Part shown: piece after piece, positions 41,259-50,790 of the stretch
How positions within the stretch are numbered: the first letter of the stretch is position 1
How the letters are laid out: each line of letters starts with the position of its first letter
NCBI GenBank assembly: GCA_964520325.1
Contig: CAZFOB010000001.1
Location: 186,001-250,000, forward strand
Length of the DNA: 64,000 nucleotides
DNA from: CAZFOB01 sp964520325
GTDB taxonomy: Bacteria > Actinomycetota > JAICYB01
Reading direction: 5' to 3'
The notes under the pieces: generated by a model
The model's input: only the letters and a program-made list of their open reading frames with translations
The model's database searches: none
What the model was told of the DNA's origin: nothing
Program-made: the position numbers and the translations under genes

Positions 41259-42851
41259 ATGCTACTGCCCGGGGCCATCGAACGGTTCGCAGCGAATCGG
41301 TACGCCGCGATCGGCATCGCCCTCGTTGTCATCACGGTGGCCACCTCGACGGCTCTCGTGCGCAACGACGACGAGGCGTCGAAGATCGCCGACCGCGGCC
41401 CTGATGCCGAAGCGACCGCGGAACCATCCGGGTCGACGCCACAACGAACAGCCGGCAGCGATGTCGTCGCCACGGACGCACCGGGCACGGTGGCTGCGCC
41501 CACGATCGGCGGCAGGGGCGTCATCCCCGGCATCAAAAGCGATACAACACCGTGCACTCCGCGCACGGTAAAGGAGACCGGTGTCACCGACTCGACGATC
41601 ACCATCGGGCAGATCGTCACAGACTCCAATTCGATCCCGCAGCAGTTGGGCCCGGCCCACGAAGGCCTGGAAGCCTTCGTGAAGCTCTTCAATCGTTCGG
41701 GTGGACTCTGCAAGCGCAAACTGGCCCTCGAGTACCGAAACGACACGCTCAACCCGGCCATCCACGCACAGGACGCACGCGAGCTCGCCGGCAAGGCGCT
41801 CGCATTCGTCGGCAACGAGTCGCTGTTCGATCAGCTCGACTACGACCGCGACCCGCCGTTTCAGCCGACCGTCAAGGACGGCGACTCGTTCGTCCCCGAC
41901 GTCGGCGGACTTGCGTTCTCCTACCCACGGAGTCAATCGCAATGGCACGCAGGCGTGATCGGAAGCGTCTCGCCCACGCTGGTCGGCGGCGGCCAGTACC
42001 ACTTCTTCCAGAGCGAGGTGAAGGCGAAGAACCAACCGTGCAAGAAGGGTGGTGTGGTCTATCTCCAGGAGCCGACCGGGGCCTCCGAGGATCAGGCGCG
42101 CGTCGGAGCTGTCTCACTCGAGCAGAGTTACGGCATGGGACTCGGTGCGGGGAACACGCAGCTTTACGGAGCGGGTCTGTTCTCGAACACCGTCGTCTAC
42201 GAGGGGATCGTCGCCGAGATGATCGCCGACGGCATGAACTGCGTCTTCGCCTACAGCGACCTCCAGTCGAGCATCAATCTCGCCAAGGCGATGATGAACC
42301 GCGGCGTGTGGCCGCCGAAGGCGTGCAAGCTCGGCCCCCAATGCGTCCGCGTCTTCTACGTCCCGCTCTCTGCCTACGACCAGAAGTTCATCCGCGACGC
42401 CGGCGACGCGTCGCTCGACGTCAGCACATTCATCCCTCACGTCCCATTCACGGAAGGCGACAATCCGGCGATGAGCACCTACCTCGATGCGCTCAAGCAG
42501 ATCTCCGGCGCGCGGCCGTCCACGTTCTCCGTCGTCGGATTCGCGAGCGGCCTGATGCTGATCGAGGCGCTCCAGCCATGCCGCGAGGCACCGACGCGCG
42601 CATGTCTGATGGGGACGCTCCGAAAGATGAAGGGCTTCACAGCGAGCGGCCTGCTCGGAGGCACAACACCTTTCCGGACGACGCGCGTGAACTTCGACCG
42701 GTACGGTTCATTCAACTGGAAGTGGATCTTCAACCGATCTATCGCGATGCGCGTGCTTGACCGCAACGGCAAACGCGACTTCTACCGGATCAATCCGGGC
42801 AAGGGCTTCCTCGACGACGACATCCACGTCGCGCGTGGCAGCAGAGCGTGA
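41259..42851 (+). CDS. ABC transporter substrate-binding protein (type I periplasmic-binding fold)
   Basis: About 530 residues. An N-terminal membrane segment (YAAIGIALVVITVATSTALV) anchors the protein; there is no lipobox Cys, unusual for a Gram-positive binding protein. A Ser/Thr/Pro-rich linker (residues 50-100) leads to the binding domain: VTDSTITIGQIVTDSNSIP, HEGLEAFVKLFNRSGG, then YDQKFIRDAGDASLD and GFASGLMLIEAL, resembling LivK/urea-binding families. Eight or more Cys in the mature part may form disulfides. ATG 41259 with AAAGG upstream is preferred over an earlier TTG. It leads an operon with LivG and LivF. Confidence 0.85.
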   Translation: MLLPGAIERFAANRYAAIGIALVVITVATSTALVRNDDEASKIADRGPDAEATAEPSGSTPQRTAGSDVVATDAPGTVAAPTIGGRGVIPGIKSDTTPCTPRTVKETGVTDSTITIGQIVTDSNSIPQQLGPAHEGLEAFVKLFNRSGGLCKRKLALEYRNDTLNPAIHAQDARELAGKALAFVGNESLFDQLDYDRDPPFQPTVKDGDSFVPDVGGLAFSYPRSQSQWHAGVIGSVSPTLVGGGQYHFFQSEVKAKNQPCKKGGVVYLQEPTGASEDQARVGAVSLEQSYGMGLGAGNTQLYGAGLFSNTVVYEGIVAEMIADGMNCVFAYSDLQSSINLAKAMMNRGVWPPKACKLGPQCVRVFYVPLSAYDQKFIRDAGDASLDVSTFIPHVPFTEGDNPAMSTYLDALKQISGARPSTFSVVGFASGLMLIEALQPCREAPTRACLMGTLRKMKGFTASGLLGGTTPFRTTRVNFDRYGSFNWKWIFNRSIAMRVLDRNGKRDFYRINPGKGFLDDDIHVARGSRA

Positions 42852-43666
42852 CGGAGCGGGCGCTCGACGTCTCGCACCTCACCGTCGACTTCGGCGGACT
42901 CCGTGCGCTCGACGACGTATCGATCGAGGTTCTTGCCGGAAGCGTCTGTGGACTGATCGGTCCGAACGGCGCAGGCAAGACGACGCTCTTCGACTCCGTC
43001 CTCGGCGTGCTCCGACCATCGAGCGGGGGGATCGCCGTCTTCGGAACCGATGTCACCGGACTGCCCGTGCACCGTCGGGCACGGCTCGGGCTCGGACGAA
43101 CGTTCCAGCGCCTCGAGCTCTTCGGGTCGCTCTCCGTGCTCGAGAACCTCATCGTCGCCATCGAATCGGTCAGCAGCGTTGGAAACATCGCAACCGAGCT
43201 CTTGCGGCGGCCGAGCAGCATCGACGTGCGGCGGCGCGCCCAAGGGCGCGCCGCCGAACTCCTGGATCTCGTTGGTTTGACCGGCTATGAGGAGGCACGC
43301 GCAGCCGATCTATCGATCGGCTTCGCGCGTCTCCTCGAGCTCGCGCGCGCCCTGGCGGCCGAGCCCAAGCTGCTCATGCTCGACGAGGTGTCGTCGGGTC
43401 TCTCCGAAGAGGAGAGCGGGAGCCTGGTGGAGCTGTTGAAGTCGCTGCACCGGTCCACGGGGCTTTCGATGCTCATCGTGGAGCACGACATGCATTTCGT
43501 GCTTGGACTTTCACAGTTCGTCTACGTGCTCGACTTCGGCAAGCTCATCGCTTCAGGTCCGCCGGCCAAGATCCGTCGCGATCCGATCGTGCGAGCCGCC
43601 TACCTCGGAGTAGACCTCAAGACCACGAAGAAGAGGAAGCCCCGTGCCGGCGCTGCTCGACGTTAG
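42848..43666 (+). CDS. LivG-type ABC transporter ATPase
   Basis: 272 residues. Walker A GPNGAGKTT near 39-47, the LivG-specific VHRRARLGLGRTFQRLELFGSLSVLENL, and Walker B LLMLDEVSSGL. The signature sequence is degenerate (LSIGFARLLELARAL), within the range seen in LivG proteins. GTG start overlaps the binding-protein stop (GTGA), and the end overlaps LivF by 23 nt, so stoichiometric coupling with LivF is likely. Confidence 0.92.
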   Translation: MTERALDVSHLTVDFGGLRALDDVSIEVLAGSVCGLIGPNGAGKTTLFDSVLGVLRPSSGGIAVFGTDVTGLPVHRRARLGLGRTFQRLELFGSLSVLENLIVAIESVSSVGNIATELLRRPSSIDVRRRAQGRAAELLDLVGLTGYEEARAADLSIGFARLLELARALAAEPKLLMLDEVSSGLSEEESGSLVELLKSLHRSTGLSMLIVEHDMHFVLGLSQFVYVLDFGKLIASGPPAKIRRDPIVRAAYLGVDLKTTKKRKPRAGAARR

Positions 43667-44369
43667 AGGACTCGGCGTCAACTACGGCCCGTCGGCGGCA
43701 TTGAGCGCCGTTGATTTCGTGGTCCCCAAGGGCGCCGTCGTGGGGATCCTCGGCGGGAACGGCGCCGGCAAGTCGACGTTGCTACGGACCATCGCCGGAC
43801 TCGTCCCGCCGTCGGCCGGCACTATCACACATCGTGGCGAGCGGATCGACACGATGAAGGCCTACGACATCGCCCGGCGAGGGATATGCCTCATCCCGGA
43901 AGGCCGAGGCATCCTTCCCGCACTGACGGTCGCCGACAATCTCAAAGTCGCGGTCGGCGACGAACGGGCCGTCCTCACCGCAACCTTCGATCGTTTCCCC
44001 GTCCTCGAGCAGCGACTCGATCAGGTTGCCGGCACGCTGTCCGGCGGCGAACAACAGATGCTTGCGTTCGCTCGGAGCCTCCACGAGCGCGCCGAGCTAT
44101 TGCTCGTGGACGAGCCATCTCTCGGTCTTGCCCCCAAGCTGGTGGACCTGATCGAAACAACCCTCCGGCATCTACACGACGATCGCAACCGCACGATCGT
44201 GTGGGTGGAGCAGTACGTGTCGCGCGTTCTCGGGTTCGCCGACTTCGTGTACGTCCTCGGGAGAGGTCGGGTCGTGTGGGCGGGCGAGCCGAGCGAGCTC
44301 GAGTCGTCAGTGCTCGCGCGAAGCTATCTCGGAGGAGCGGCTGCGCCGGGTTCCCAAAGGGCGCGATGA
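43644..44369 (+). CDS. LivF-type ABC transporter ATPase
   Basis: 241 residues. Walker A GGNGAGKST, the LivF-like ARRGICLIPEGRGILPALTVADNL, signature LSGGEQQMLAFARSL and Walker B LLLVDEPSLGLAP are canonical. GTG start within LivG; stop overlaps the next gene by ATGA. With LivG, the fused permease and the binding protein it completes an importer for a branched-chain amino acid or related amide or carboxylate. Confidence 0.93.
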   Translation: MPALLDVRGLGVNYGPSAALSAVDFVVPKGAVVGILGGNGAGKSTLLRTIAGLVPPSAGTITHRGERIDTMKAYDIARRGICLIPEGRGILPALTVADNLKVAVGDERAVLTATFDRFPVLEQRLDQVAGTLSGGEQQMLAFARSLHERAELLLVDEPSLGLAPKLVDLIETTLRHLHDDRNRTIVWVEQYVSRVLGFADFVYVLGRGRVVWAGEPSELESSVLARSYLGGAAAPGSQRAR

Positions 44370-44692
44370 GCCCGGACTACGAAGATGAGGACGATCCGTT
44401 CGTTCCGGTATGGGAAGGGCCATTCTTCGAGGCGGAACATCTGCGCCTTCGCCTCGAAGCCGCCCATATCCCAGTGGACTACGGCGACGCGCTGCAGACC
44501 GGTCACGCGCGCGTTGAGGTGCCGCGCTCGTACCTCGGCGAAGTACGCGACGTCCTCGAGGGCGTACAGGCCCGCTGGCCCGAGGTCACCAGAGCCACCG
44601 AGGACGGTTTCGACTACCACCCGGCGCTCCGGATAGCGTTGGTCGCCATGGCGGTCCTCGCGCTCGTGTTCATCGCGCTGACCGTCTTTTGA
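44366..44692 (+). CDS. DUF2007-like protein with C-terminal transmembrane helix
   Basis: 108 residues. The N-terminal part (PVWEGPFFEAEHLRLRLEAAHIPVDYGD ... RVEVPRSYLGEVRDVLEGV) has the fold pattern of DUF2007, a small predicted signal-transducing domain; the C-terminus is one transmembrane helix (IALVAMAVLALVFIALTVF). It lies between LivF and a dehydrogenase with 4-nt and 3-nt overlaps, so it belongs to the operon. Function unknown. Confidence 0.7.
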   Translation: MSPDYEDEDDPFVPVWEGPFFEAEHLRLRLEAAHIPVDYGDALQTGHARVEVPRSYLGEVRDVLEGVQARWPEVTRATEDGFDYHPALRIALVAMAVLALVFIALTVF

Positions 44693-45681
44693 TGCGCCTG
44701 CTCGCGTTGTTCCCTGAGCGCCTGAATCCCCAGGGCATCGCCGGCTTCGTCCAAGCAAGCTTGGGCGAGGGCTGGGAGGTCATCGGAGCCGCGGATCCAG
44801 AAGAGGACATCGACGTGCTGCGATCGGCGGACGCGATCCTGGTCGCGATCGTCAACCTCACACGCGCTGCCATCGAGAAGGCGCCGTCGGTCCGCCTCAT
44901 CCAGACACCGAGTATCGGGTTCGACCACATCGACATCGAAGCCGCGGCTTCGCGCGGCATCGCGGTGTGCAACGTCGGCACATCGGGGGCCGAGTCGGGC
45001 ACGGTTGCCGAACACGCGATGCTGCTGATGCTCGCCTGTGCGCGGCGCCTCATAGACGCACACAACGGGATCCGCGGCGGCGATTGGCCGGCGCTCGCGG
45101 GCAGCACGATCGAGCTTCAGGGCAAGACGCTCGGCATCGTCGGTCTCGGCAACATCGGACGCGAAGTCGCCCAACGTGCTCGAGCCTTCGGGATGAACCT
45201 CGCGTACTTCGATCCGCTCACAGCCGACGAGGACGTCGAAGACGAGCTCCGCATCGAAGCCCTCGGGCTGTCCGAGCTGCTCGAACGCTCGGACGTCGTC
45301 ACGGTGCACGTCCCGCTCCTGGACTCAACGCGCGGTCTGATCGGCCCCGACGAGATCGCGCGTATGCGTCCGGGCGCGATCCTCGTGAACACCTCACGCG
45401 GACCCGTCGTCGACAACCAAGCCGTCGCCGATGCCGCGAACGCGGGACACATCATGGCCGGCATCGACGTCTTCGACACCGAGCCCGCCCCCGACGATCA
45501 CCCACTACGCTCCGCGAAGAATGTGATCCTCACGCCGCATATCGCCGGAACCACAAAAGAGTCGGTGATCCGCATCATGCAAGCGGCGCTCGACAATCTG
45601 AAACACTACGGACGCGGCGAAGCCGTGCGCGACGTCATCAATGGCATCATCCCGACTGAACCAACAAAGGAGAGCACATGA
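44692..45681 (+). CDS. D-2-hydroxyacid dehydrogenase (phosphoglycerate dehydrogenase-like)
   Basis: A 329-residue NAD-dependent dehydrogenase. NAD motif GIVGLGNIGREVAQ at about 146-159; catalytic Arg in VNTSRGPVVD, Glu in DVFDTEPAPDDHP and His in LTPHIAGTT. No C-terminal ACT domain, so it is not the long SerA form. It could act on a 2-hydroxy/2-keto acid, fitting an operon with a HAAT-type importer. ATG overlaps the previous TGA (TGATG), and the stop overlaps the methyltransferase start (ATGA). Confidence 0.9.
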   Translation: MRLLALFPERLNPQGIAGFVQASLGEGWEVIGAADPEEDIDVLRSADAILVAIVNLTRAAIEKAPSVRLIQTPSIGFDHIDIEAAASRGIAVCNVGTSGAESGTVAEHAMLLMLACARRLIDAHNGIRGGDWPALAGSTIELQGKTLGIVGLGNIGREVAQRARAFGMNLAYFDPLTADEDVEDELRIEALGLSELLERSDVVTVHVPLLDSTRGLIGPDEIARMRPGAILVNTSRGPVVDNQAVADAANAGHIMAGIDVFDTEPAPDDHPLRSAKNVILTPHIAGTTKESVIRIMQAALDNLKHYGRGEAVRDVINGIIPTEPTKEST

Positions 45682-46754
45682 CTGCTCAGCTCGATATGGA
45701 AAAAGCGATGGAATTCATGGAGCAGGTGTTCGGCCACCTCCAAGGAGCCGTCGTGTCGACCCTCATCCATCTCGGCGACAAGCTCGGCCTCTACAAGGCG
45801 ATGCAGGACGCCGGGCCGCTCACCGCCGACGAGCTGGCTGCGAAGACCGGGTTGCACCCACGCTGGCTGCTCGAGTGGCTGCGCAACCAGGGTGCGGCCG
45901 GTCTCCTCGTCTACCAGGGCAACGACCGATTCGAGCTGAACGCCGAGCAGGCCGCCGTGCTCGCGGATGAGGAGAACTCGGTGCTCTTCGCGGCCGGTGG
46001 ATTCCAGGGCATGCCCGCTCTCGCGTCACTCGTCGGACCGCTACAGGAATCGTTCCGCACGGGCATCGGTCTGCCCTACGACGCCCAGGGCGTGGACGGC
46101 AATCACGGCGTCGCTCGCATGTTCGCGCCGTGGTTCCGCCACATGCTCGTCCCGGTGATCTTGCCCGGCCTCGATGGGGTTACGCCCAAGCTCGAGGCGG
46201 GGGCCAAGGTGGCAGACGTCGGTTGCGGCGCCGGCATCGCGCTCATCACACTGGCGAAGGCGTACCCGAACTCCGAGTACCACGGGTTCGAGCTTTCGCA
46301 AGAGGCCCTGAAGCTCGCAGCTCACAACCTCGAGGAGTCGGGCCTGCGGAACGTCACGTTCCACGATGTCCGCGGTGAAGCGTTGCCGGACGACAACAGC
46401 TTCGACTTCATCACCACGTTCGACTGCATCCACGACATGACCCATCCCACTCAGGTGATCGGCGCGATCCGCAAGGCCATCAAAGACGACGGGACGTATC
46501 TCATCGCCGACATCAAGGGCTTCCCGACCTACGAGGAGAACCTCGAGGAGAACCCAATGGTCGCGATGATGTACGGCTTCTCGGTCCTCTCGTGCATGTC
46601 GTCGGCGACCTCAGAACCCGACGGCGAAGGGCTCGGGACGCTCGGGTTCCACGAGGCCGTCGCTCGCGAGAAGATCGAGAAGTCAGGATTCACGCGATTC
46701 ACCGCACACGACTTCGGCAATCCGTTGAACTCGTACTACGAGGTGCGCCCCTAG
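45678..46754 (+). CDS. Class I SAM methyltransferase with N-terminal winged-helix domain
   Basis: 358 residues. The N-terminus (LHLGDKLGLYKAMQDAGPLTADELAAKTGLHPRWLLEWL region) is the dimerisation/winged-helix domain of O-methyltransferase-like proteins; motif I is VADVGCGAGIALITLA at about 176-191, followed by YHGFELSQEAL and DFITTFDCIHDMTHP. Similar proteins are often annotated as rRNA adenine or ubiquinone/arsenite methyltransferases, but no specific substrate signature is visible. It is the last gene of the LivG-LivF operon, and its TAG shares CTAG with the convergent reductase stop. RBS GGAG before ATG. Confidence 0.87.
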   Translation: MTAQLDMEKAMEFMEQVFGHLQGAVVSTLIHLGDKLGLYKAMQDAGPLTADELAAKTGLHPRWLLEWLRNQGAAGLLVYQGNDRFELNAEQAAVLADEENSVLFAAGGFQGMPALASLVGPLQESFRTGIGLPYDAQGVDGNHGVARMFAPWFRHMLVPVILPGLDGVTPKLEAGAKVADVGCGAGIALITLAKAYPNSEYHGFELSQEALKLAAHNLEESGLRNVTFHDVRGEALPDDNSFDFITTFDCIHDMTHPTQVIGAIRKAIKDDGTYLIADIKGFPTYEENLEENPMVAMMYGFSVLSCMSSATSEPDGEGLGTLGFHEAVAREKIEKSGFTRFTAHDFGNPLNSYYEVRP

Positions 46755-47659
46755 ATCGCCAGGATCTCTTCGTAGACGGCGCGGTTGGCAGGAACGTCCA
46801 ACCCAAGCTCGGCCCCCATCCGGACGATCGCGCCGTTGAACGTCTCGAGCTCGATTCGCTTGCCGCGGGCGAAGTCCCGGCTCATGGAGGACATCGCGGA
46901 CACATCGATCCCTTCGGCGTAGGCGACGCGCTGTCCGAAGAAGTCATCAGGAAGCGGGACGCCCAACGTGGTCGCGATGGTCTCGCACTCCTTCACGATC
47001 GCCTCGAACTGGGTCCGCAGCATGGCGTCACTGAGGATCTCTCCCAGCGGACGCTGCGTAAGTGTCGTGAGTCCGGCCATGCCGCACATCAGTGCCATCT
47101 TTTCCCACAGCGCGACGCGGGCGTCCTCGACCGGTATCGGCTCGATCCCCTCGACGTCGAGGATCGACGCGATGCGGTGCACGCGCTCGCTCACGCCCCC
47201 GCCGAGAGGTTCCCCAAACCGGATCCATGCATAGCTCGAGATCACGTTCACGATCCCCGGCTCGGGAAGGTCGGCAACGATGCCCGTCGTCCCGGCGACA
47301 ACGACGTCACCGAGCACCTCTCGGGCGACCTTCGGCGCATCGACGCCGTTCTGAAGTGTCAGCGCGTGACGGCCCGCGCCGGCCACGACACGCGCCGCGT
47401 CGGCGAGGTCGTAGTTCTTCACGCACAACAGAGCGAGGTCGTAAGCGCCGCCTTCGACCGGAGCCTCCGATGCGTTCACATGGCCGAGCTCGAAGTCCCC
47501 CATGGCCCCGGACACGCGAAGACCGCGCGACCGAAGTGCATCGAGATTGGGTCCTCGCGCGACGAAGTCGACGCCGTGGCCGGCCCGCACGAGACACGCG
47601 CCGAAGTAGCCGCCGACCGCACCAGTTCCCACGACCAGCACGCTGGCCGGTTCAGTCAT
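46751..47659 (-). CDS. panE: 2-dehydropantoate 2-reductase (ketopantoate reductase) family
   Basis: 302 residues. N-terminal Rossmann motif VVGTGAVGGYFGACLVRAGH, then LALLCVKNYDLADAA and LQNGVDAPKVAREVLG. The C-terminal helical ApbA domain has EKMALMCGMAGLTTLTQRPLGEILSD with the catalytic Lys and SMSRDFARGKRIELETFNGAIVR. This is the PanE family (NADPH reduction of ketopantoate for pantothenate/CoA); the family also holds paralogues of unknown substrate. It overlaps apt by 8 nt. Confidence 0.88.
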   Translation of the reverse strand: MTEPASVLVVGTGAVGGYFGACLVRAGHGVDFVARGPNLDALRSRGLRVSGAMGDFELGHVNASEAPVEGGAYDLALLCVKNYDLADAARVVAGAGRHALTLQNGVDAPKVAREVLGDVVVAGTTGIVADLPEPGIVNVISSYAWIRFGEPLGGGVSERVHRIASILDVEGIEPIPVEDARVALWEKMALMCGMAGLTTLTQRPLGEILSDAMLRTQFEAIVKECETIATTLGVPLPDDFFGQRVAYAEGIDVSAMSSMSRDFARGKRIELETFNGAIVRMGAELGLDVPANRAVYEEILAI

Positions 47660-48203
47660 AGGTAAGGATCGAAAAGACGTGTTCGCCCGCGAGCTTCTCC
47701 CGTCCGGACAAGAACCCGAGCTCGATGATCACACCAACACCCGCCACCGTCGCCCCGAGCTCCCGGACGATCTCAAGGGCTGCCTGAGCCGTTCCCCCCG
47801 TCGCAAGCACGTCGTCAACGATGAGCACCCTGTCGCCGGATGAAACGCCATCTCTGTGCATCTCGAGGCGTTCGGTCCCGTACTCGAGCTCGTAGTCGAC
47901 GCCGAGCACCTTCCACGGGAGCTTGCCGTGCTTGCGCATCGGCACCAACCCTGCGCCCAAGCGGTACGCAACGGGCGCAGCGACGATGAACCCGCGCGCC
48001 TCGATACCGACGACACGATTGATCTCCAGCCCGACGAACCGGTCGACGATCAGATCGATGGCGGTCGAGAATGCCCGCTGGTCGCCGAGGAGTGGCGTGA
48101 TGTCCTTGAAGATGATCCCCGCCTTCGGAAAGTCGGGGATGTCGCGGATCCGCTTGCGTAAAAGGGCGCGAGGGTCGTCGCGCCCGTCAGCGGGGGGGCT
48201 CAA
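47652..48203 (-). CDS. apt: Adenine phosphoribosyltransferase
   Basis: 183 residues. Salvages adenine with PRPP to AMP. The PRPP loop VLIVDDVLATGGTAQAAL is at about 124-141; DFPKAGIIFKDITPLL and VGIEARGFIVAAPVA are APRT hallmarks. A TTG start (48201-48203) overlaps the secF TGA (TTGA). In many actinobacteria apt sits between secF and relA; here it is next to secF, but relA is 18 kb away. Confidence 0.94.
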   Translation of the reverse strand: MSPPADGRDDPRALLRKRIRDIPDFPKAGIIFKDITPLLGDQRAFSTAIDLIVDRFVGLEINRVVGIEARGFIVAAPVAYRLGAGLVPMRKHGKLPWKVLGVDYELEYGTERLEMHRDGVSSGDRVLIVDDVLATGGTAQAALEIVRELGATVAGVGVIIELGFLSGREKLAGEHVFSILTYD

Positions 48204-49327
48204 CGACGCCGTTTCTTCTTCTTACGTCGTCCCGGCGCGTGCCCCTTCGGTCGCTTCGGCTTCGCGCTCACGTTCGAACCGCCCACGGTTGACGATCCAA
48301 TCGCGGCGGACGGTCCCACAGCAGCCTCGACCGGCAGCGGCGTTTGGGTGGGCGCCTCGAAGGCGAGCGACGTCGCCTCACTCGATCGCGCGGCGAGGCG
48401 CGAACGAAGCGTTGACCATCTGGGCTCGCGTTCCTTCCAGGCCGCAAGGATCGGCGTTGCGATGAACACCGACGAGTACGCACCGGCAGCCAGCCCGATG
48501 AACAACGCGAGAGCAAGCTCTCGAAGCGTCTGCGCCCCAAGAAGCACCGACCCGACGAACAGCAAGCTTCCGACGGGCAGCAGCGACACGACCGTTGTGT
48601 TCAACGACCGAAGCAACACTTGATTCAGTGCCTCATTGGTTGCTTGCGAATAGGTCACCCGTCCGGCGGCGGAGAGCCCCGACGTGCGGTCCTTCACGCG
48701 GTCGAAGATCACGACGGTGTCGTAGAGCGAGTACCCCAGGATGGTCAGGAACGCGATCACCGTCGATGGTGTGACCTCGAACCCCGACAGCGAGTACACG
48801 CCGGCGGTGATGATCATGTCGTGGACCAGCGCGATCATACCTGCGCCGGCCATCTTCCATTCGAGGCGGATCGCGAGGTAGAAGGCGACGACGAACAAGA
48901 AGATGATGAGGGCACGAACCGCCTTACTCGTGATCTGTGCTCCCCACTTCGGCCCGACATCGGTGACGTTGACCTCAGAAGACTCGACGCCGAAGACGTC
49001 GGCCATCGCCTGGACGGCCTTCTGTTGTGCCTTCGTCGAAAGGTGCTCGGTCTCAACGAGGAAACCTCGGTCCCCGACCTGTTGGATCTTGGCTTCGCCG
49101 ACGTCGGCTCCGTCCAGCGCACCTCGCACGTCGGGCACCTCGACGTCACCCCCGGCGGATTCGACCTGGAAGGCTGTGCCCCCGCGGAACTCGATGCCGG
49201 CGTTCACCTTGCGGATCGCGAGCGATGCCACGCTGACGAGGATGATCGCTCCCGAGATGAGGAGCCACGTCCGCATCCTGCCGACGAAGTCGTAAGTCGT
49301 ATCGCCACGACGGATGCGCCGCATCAT
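48200..49327 (-). CDS. secF: Protein translocase subunit SecF
   Basis: A 375-residue membrane component that with SecD uses proton motive force to help export. Six transmembrane helices; GIEFRGGTAFQV after the first, and LTILGYSLYDTVVIFDRVKD, the SecF signature, in the second half. The C-terminal ~85 residues are a hydrophilic extension ending in a Lys/Arg run (GRRKKKKRRR), longer than in E. coli, which may contact ribosome or membrane lipids. Overlaps secD by 4 nt. Confidence 0.95.
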   Translation of the reverse strand: MMRRIRRGDTTYDFVGRMRTWLLISGAIILVSVASLAIRKVNAGIEFRGGTAFQVESAGGDVEVPDVRGALDGADVGEAKIQQVGDRGFLVETEHLSTKAQQKAVQAMADVFGVESSEVNVTDVGPKWGAQITSKAVRALIIFLFVVAFYLAIRLEWKMAGAGMIALVHDMIITAGVYSLSGFEVTPSTVIAFLTILGYSLYDTVVIFDRVKDRTSGLSAAGRVTYSQATNEALNQVLLRSLNTTVVSLLPVGSLLFVGSVLLGAQTLRELALALFIGLAAGAYSSVFIATPILAAWKEREPRWSTLRSRLAARSSEATSLAFEAPTQTPLPVEAAVGPSAAIGSSTVGGSNVSAKPKRPKGHAPGRRKKKKRRR

Positions 49328-50775
49328 GCGCCGCCTCCCGAAGCCGGAACGACAACCGCGTCCTTGACACCGAATCCGCCGATGCTCGATGTCGTCCTGT
49401 TGCGAGCGATGAGCGCGATGATCGGGTGGGTGAAGAAGTAGAGCAGTCCGACGTCCATAAGGACCGAGATACCGAGTGTGAGCGCGAACCCACGCACCGG
49501 TCCGACGGCAAGCAGATAGAGGATGATCGCAGCGATGAAGGCCACAGTGTTTGCGGCGAGGTTCGTCCGCAGGGCGCTACGGAACGCGCGCTCAACAGCG
49601 CTACGGAAGGTCTTGCCTTCCTTCAGCTCGTCTTTCACCCGCTCGTAATAGATGATGTACGAGTCGGCGGCGATCCCGAGCGACACGATCAGTCCGGCGA
49701 CTCCGGCGAGCGTGAGAGAGAAGCCGCGGTACTCACTGATGACACCCATCAAGCCCATGATTAGGGCGCCGAAGATCGACAACCCGAGAAGCGTGATCAG
49801 ACCGAGGAGCCTGTAAAACGCGAACATGTAGAACGCGACGAGCACCAAGCCGATCGCGCCGGCGATGAGTCCGGCTTTGAGTGAAGAGGTACCGAGCGTC
49901 GCGCTCACGCGCTGCACCTGCGAACGTTCGAGCTCGATAGGCAGGGCGCCGGTGCGGAGAACGAGCGCAAGGTCCTTCGCTTCTCCCTCGGAGAACTGAC
50001 CGGTGATGCGCGCCTTGCCGTCGGTGATCGCAGAACTCACGCTCGGTGCCGACTCAACGCGCTGATCGAGCACGATCGCCAGCTGACGCTGCTGGGCGGC
50101 CAGACGCGTCGTGAGATCGGACCACTTCTTCGTCCCCTCGCCTGTCATCTCGAGAGACACCTCCCAGCCCGTGCTCGTCTGCTGATCGAAGGCCGCATCC
50201 GCGCGGTCGATGTCCGAACCGACAACCTCCGCCGGGCCGAGGCGGTACCACGCGTTCTCATCCTCAGCCGACGCGAAGACAACCTCCTCGTCGGTGGGAT
50301 CGTTCTTCGTGAGCGCCCAACCCTGCTTCTTCATCTCCTTGGCGATGAACCGCTCGTACGCATCGGTTCCCGACGTCAGGTCCTTCTTGCGGGCTTTCGC
50401 GGCAGCATCGTCAAGGCTCGTGCTTCCCGTCACTTCCCGGAACCGAAGCTGCGCGGTCTTGCCGATGATCTCGAGTGCGCGGTCGGGATCGCGGATGCCG
50501 GGCAGCTGGACGATGATGTTCTCTGCTCCAGAGCGCGAGATCTCCGGCTCCTGCGCGCCGATCGAGTCGACTCGGTTACGGATGATGTCCACGGTCTCGT
50601 TGAGCACGCCCTCGTCGATCTCGTCGCCCACCGCGGTCAGGACCACGGACAGGCCCCCTTGAAGATCGAGGCCGAGCTTGGGCCGTGCTCCGAGGACCAG
50701 CACCCCGAACAGGCTCGCCGCCGTCAGGAGCAGAACGATAACGACCGAGATGACGTGGCGTCGCGTGTGACCCAT
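49324..50775 (-). CDS. secD: Protein translocase subunit SecD
   Basis: 483 residues. First helix then LGLDLQGGLSVVL (D1 signature), a large external domain with ENIIVQLPGIRDPDRALEIIGKTAQLRFREV, and six helices including GVAGLIVSLGIAADSYIIYYERVKDE and the final GPVRGFALTLGISVLMDVGLLYFFTHP. The length is standard for actinobacteria. It follows yajC by 15 bp and overlaps secF. Confidence 0.96.
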   Translation of the reverse strand: MGHTRRHVISVVIVLLLTAASLFGVLVLGARPKLGLDLQGGLSVVLTAVGDEIDEGVLNETVDIIRNRVDSIGAQEPEISRSGAENIIVQLPGIRDPDRALEIIGKTAQLRFREVTGSTSLDDAAAKARKKDLTSGTDAYERFIAKEMKKQGWALTKNDPTDEEVVFASAEDENAWYRLGPAEVVGSDIDRADAAFDQQTSTGWEVSLEMTGEGTKKWSDLTTRLAAQQRQLAIVLDQRVESAPSVSSAITDGKARITGQFSEGEAKDLALVLRTGALPIELERSQVQRVSATLGTSSLKAGLIAGAIGLVLVAFYMFAFYRLLGLITLLGLSIFGALIMGLMGVISEYRGFSLTLAGVAGLIVSLGIAADSYIIYYERVKDELKEGKTFRSAVERAFRSALRTNLAANTVAFIAAIILYLLAVGPVRGFALTLGISVLMDVGLLYFFTHPIIALIARNRTTSSIGGFGVKDAVVVPASGGGA

Positions 50776-50790
50776 CAGCGCAAGATTGCC

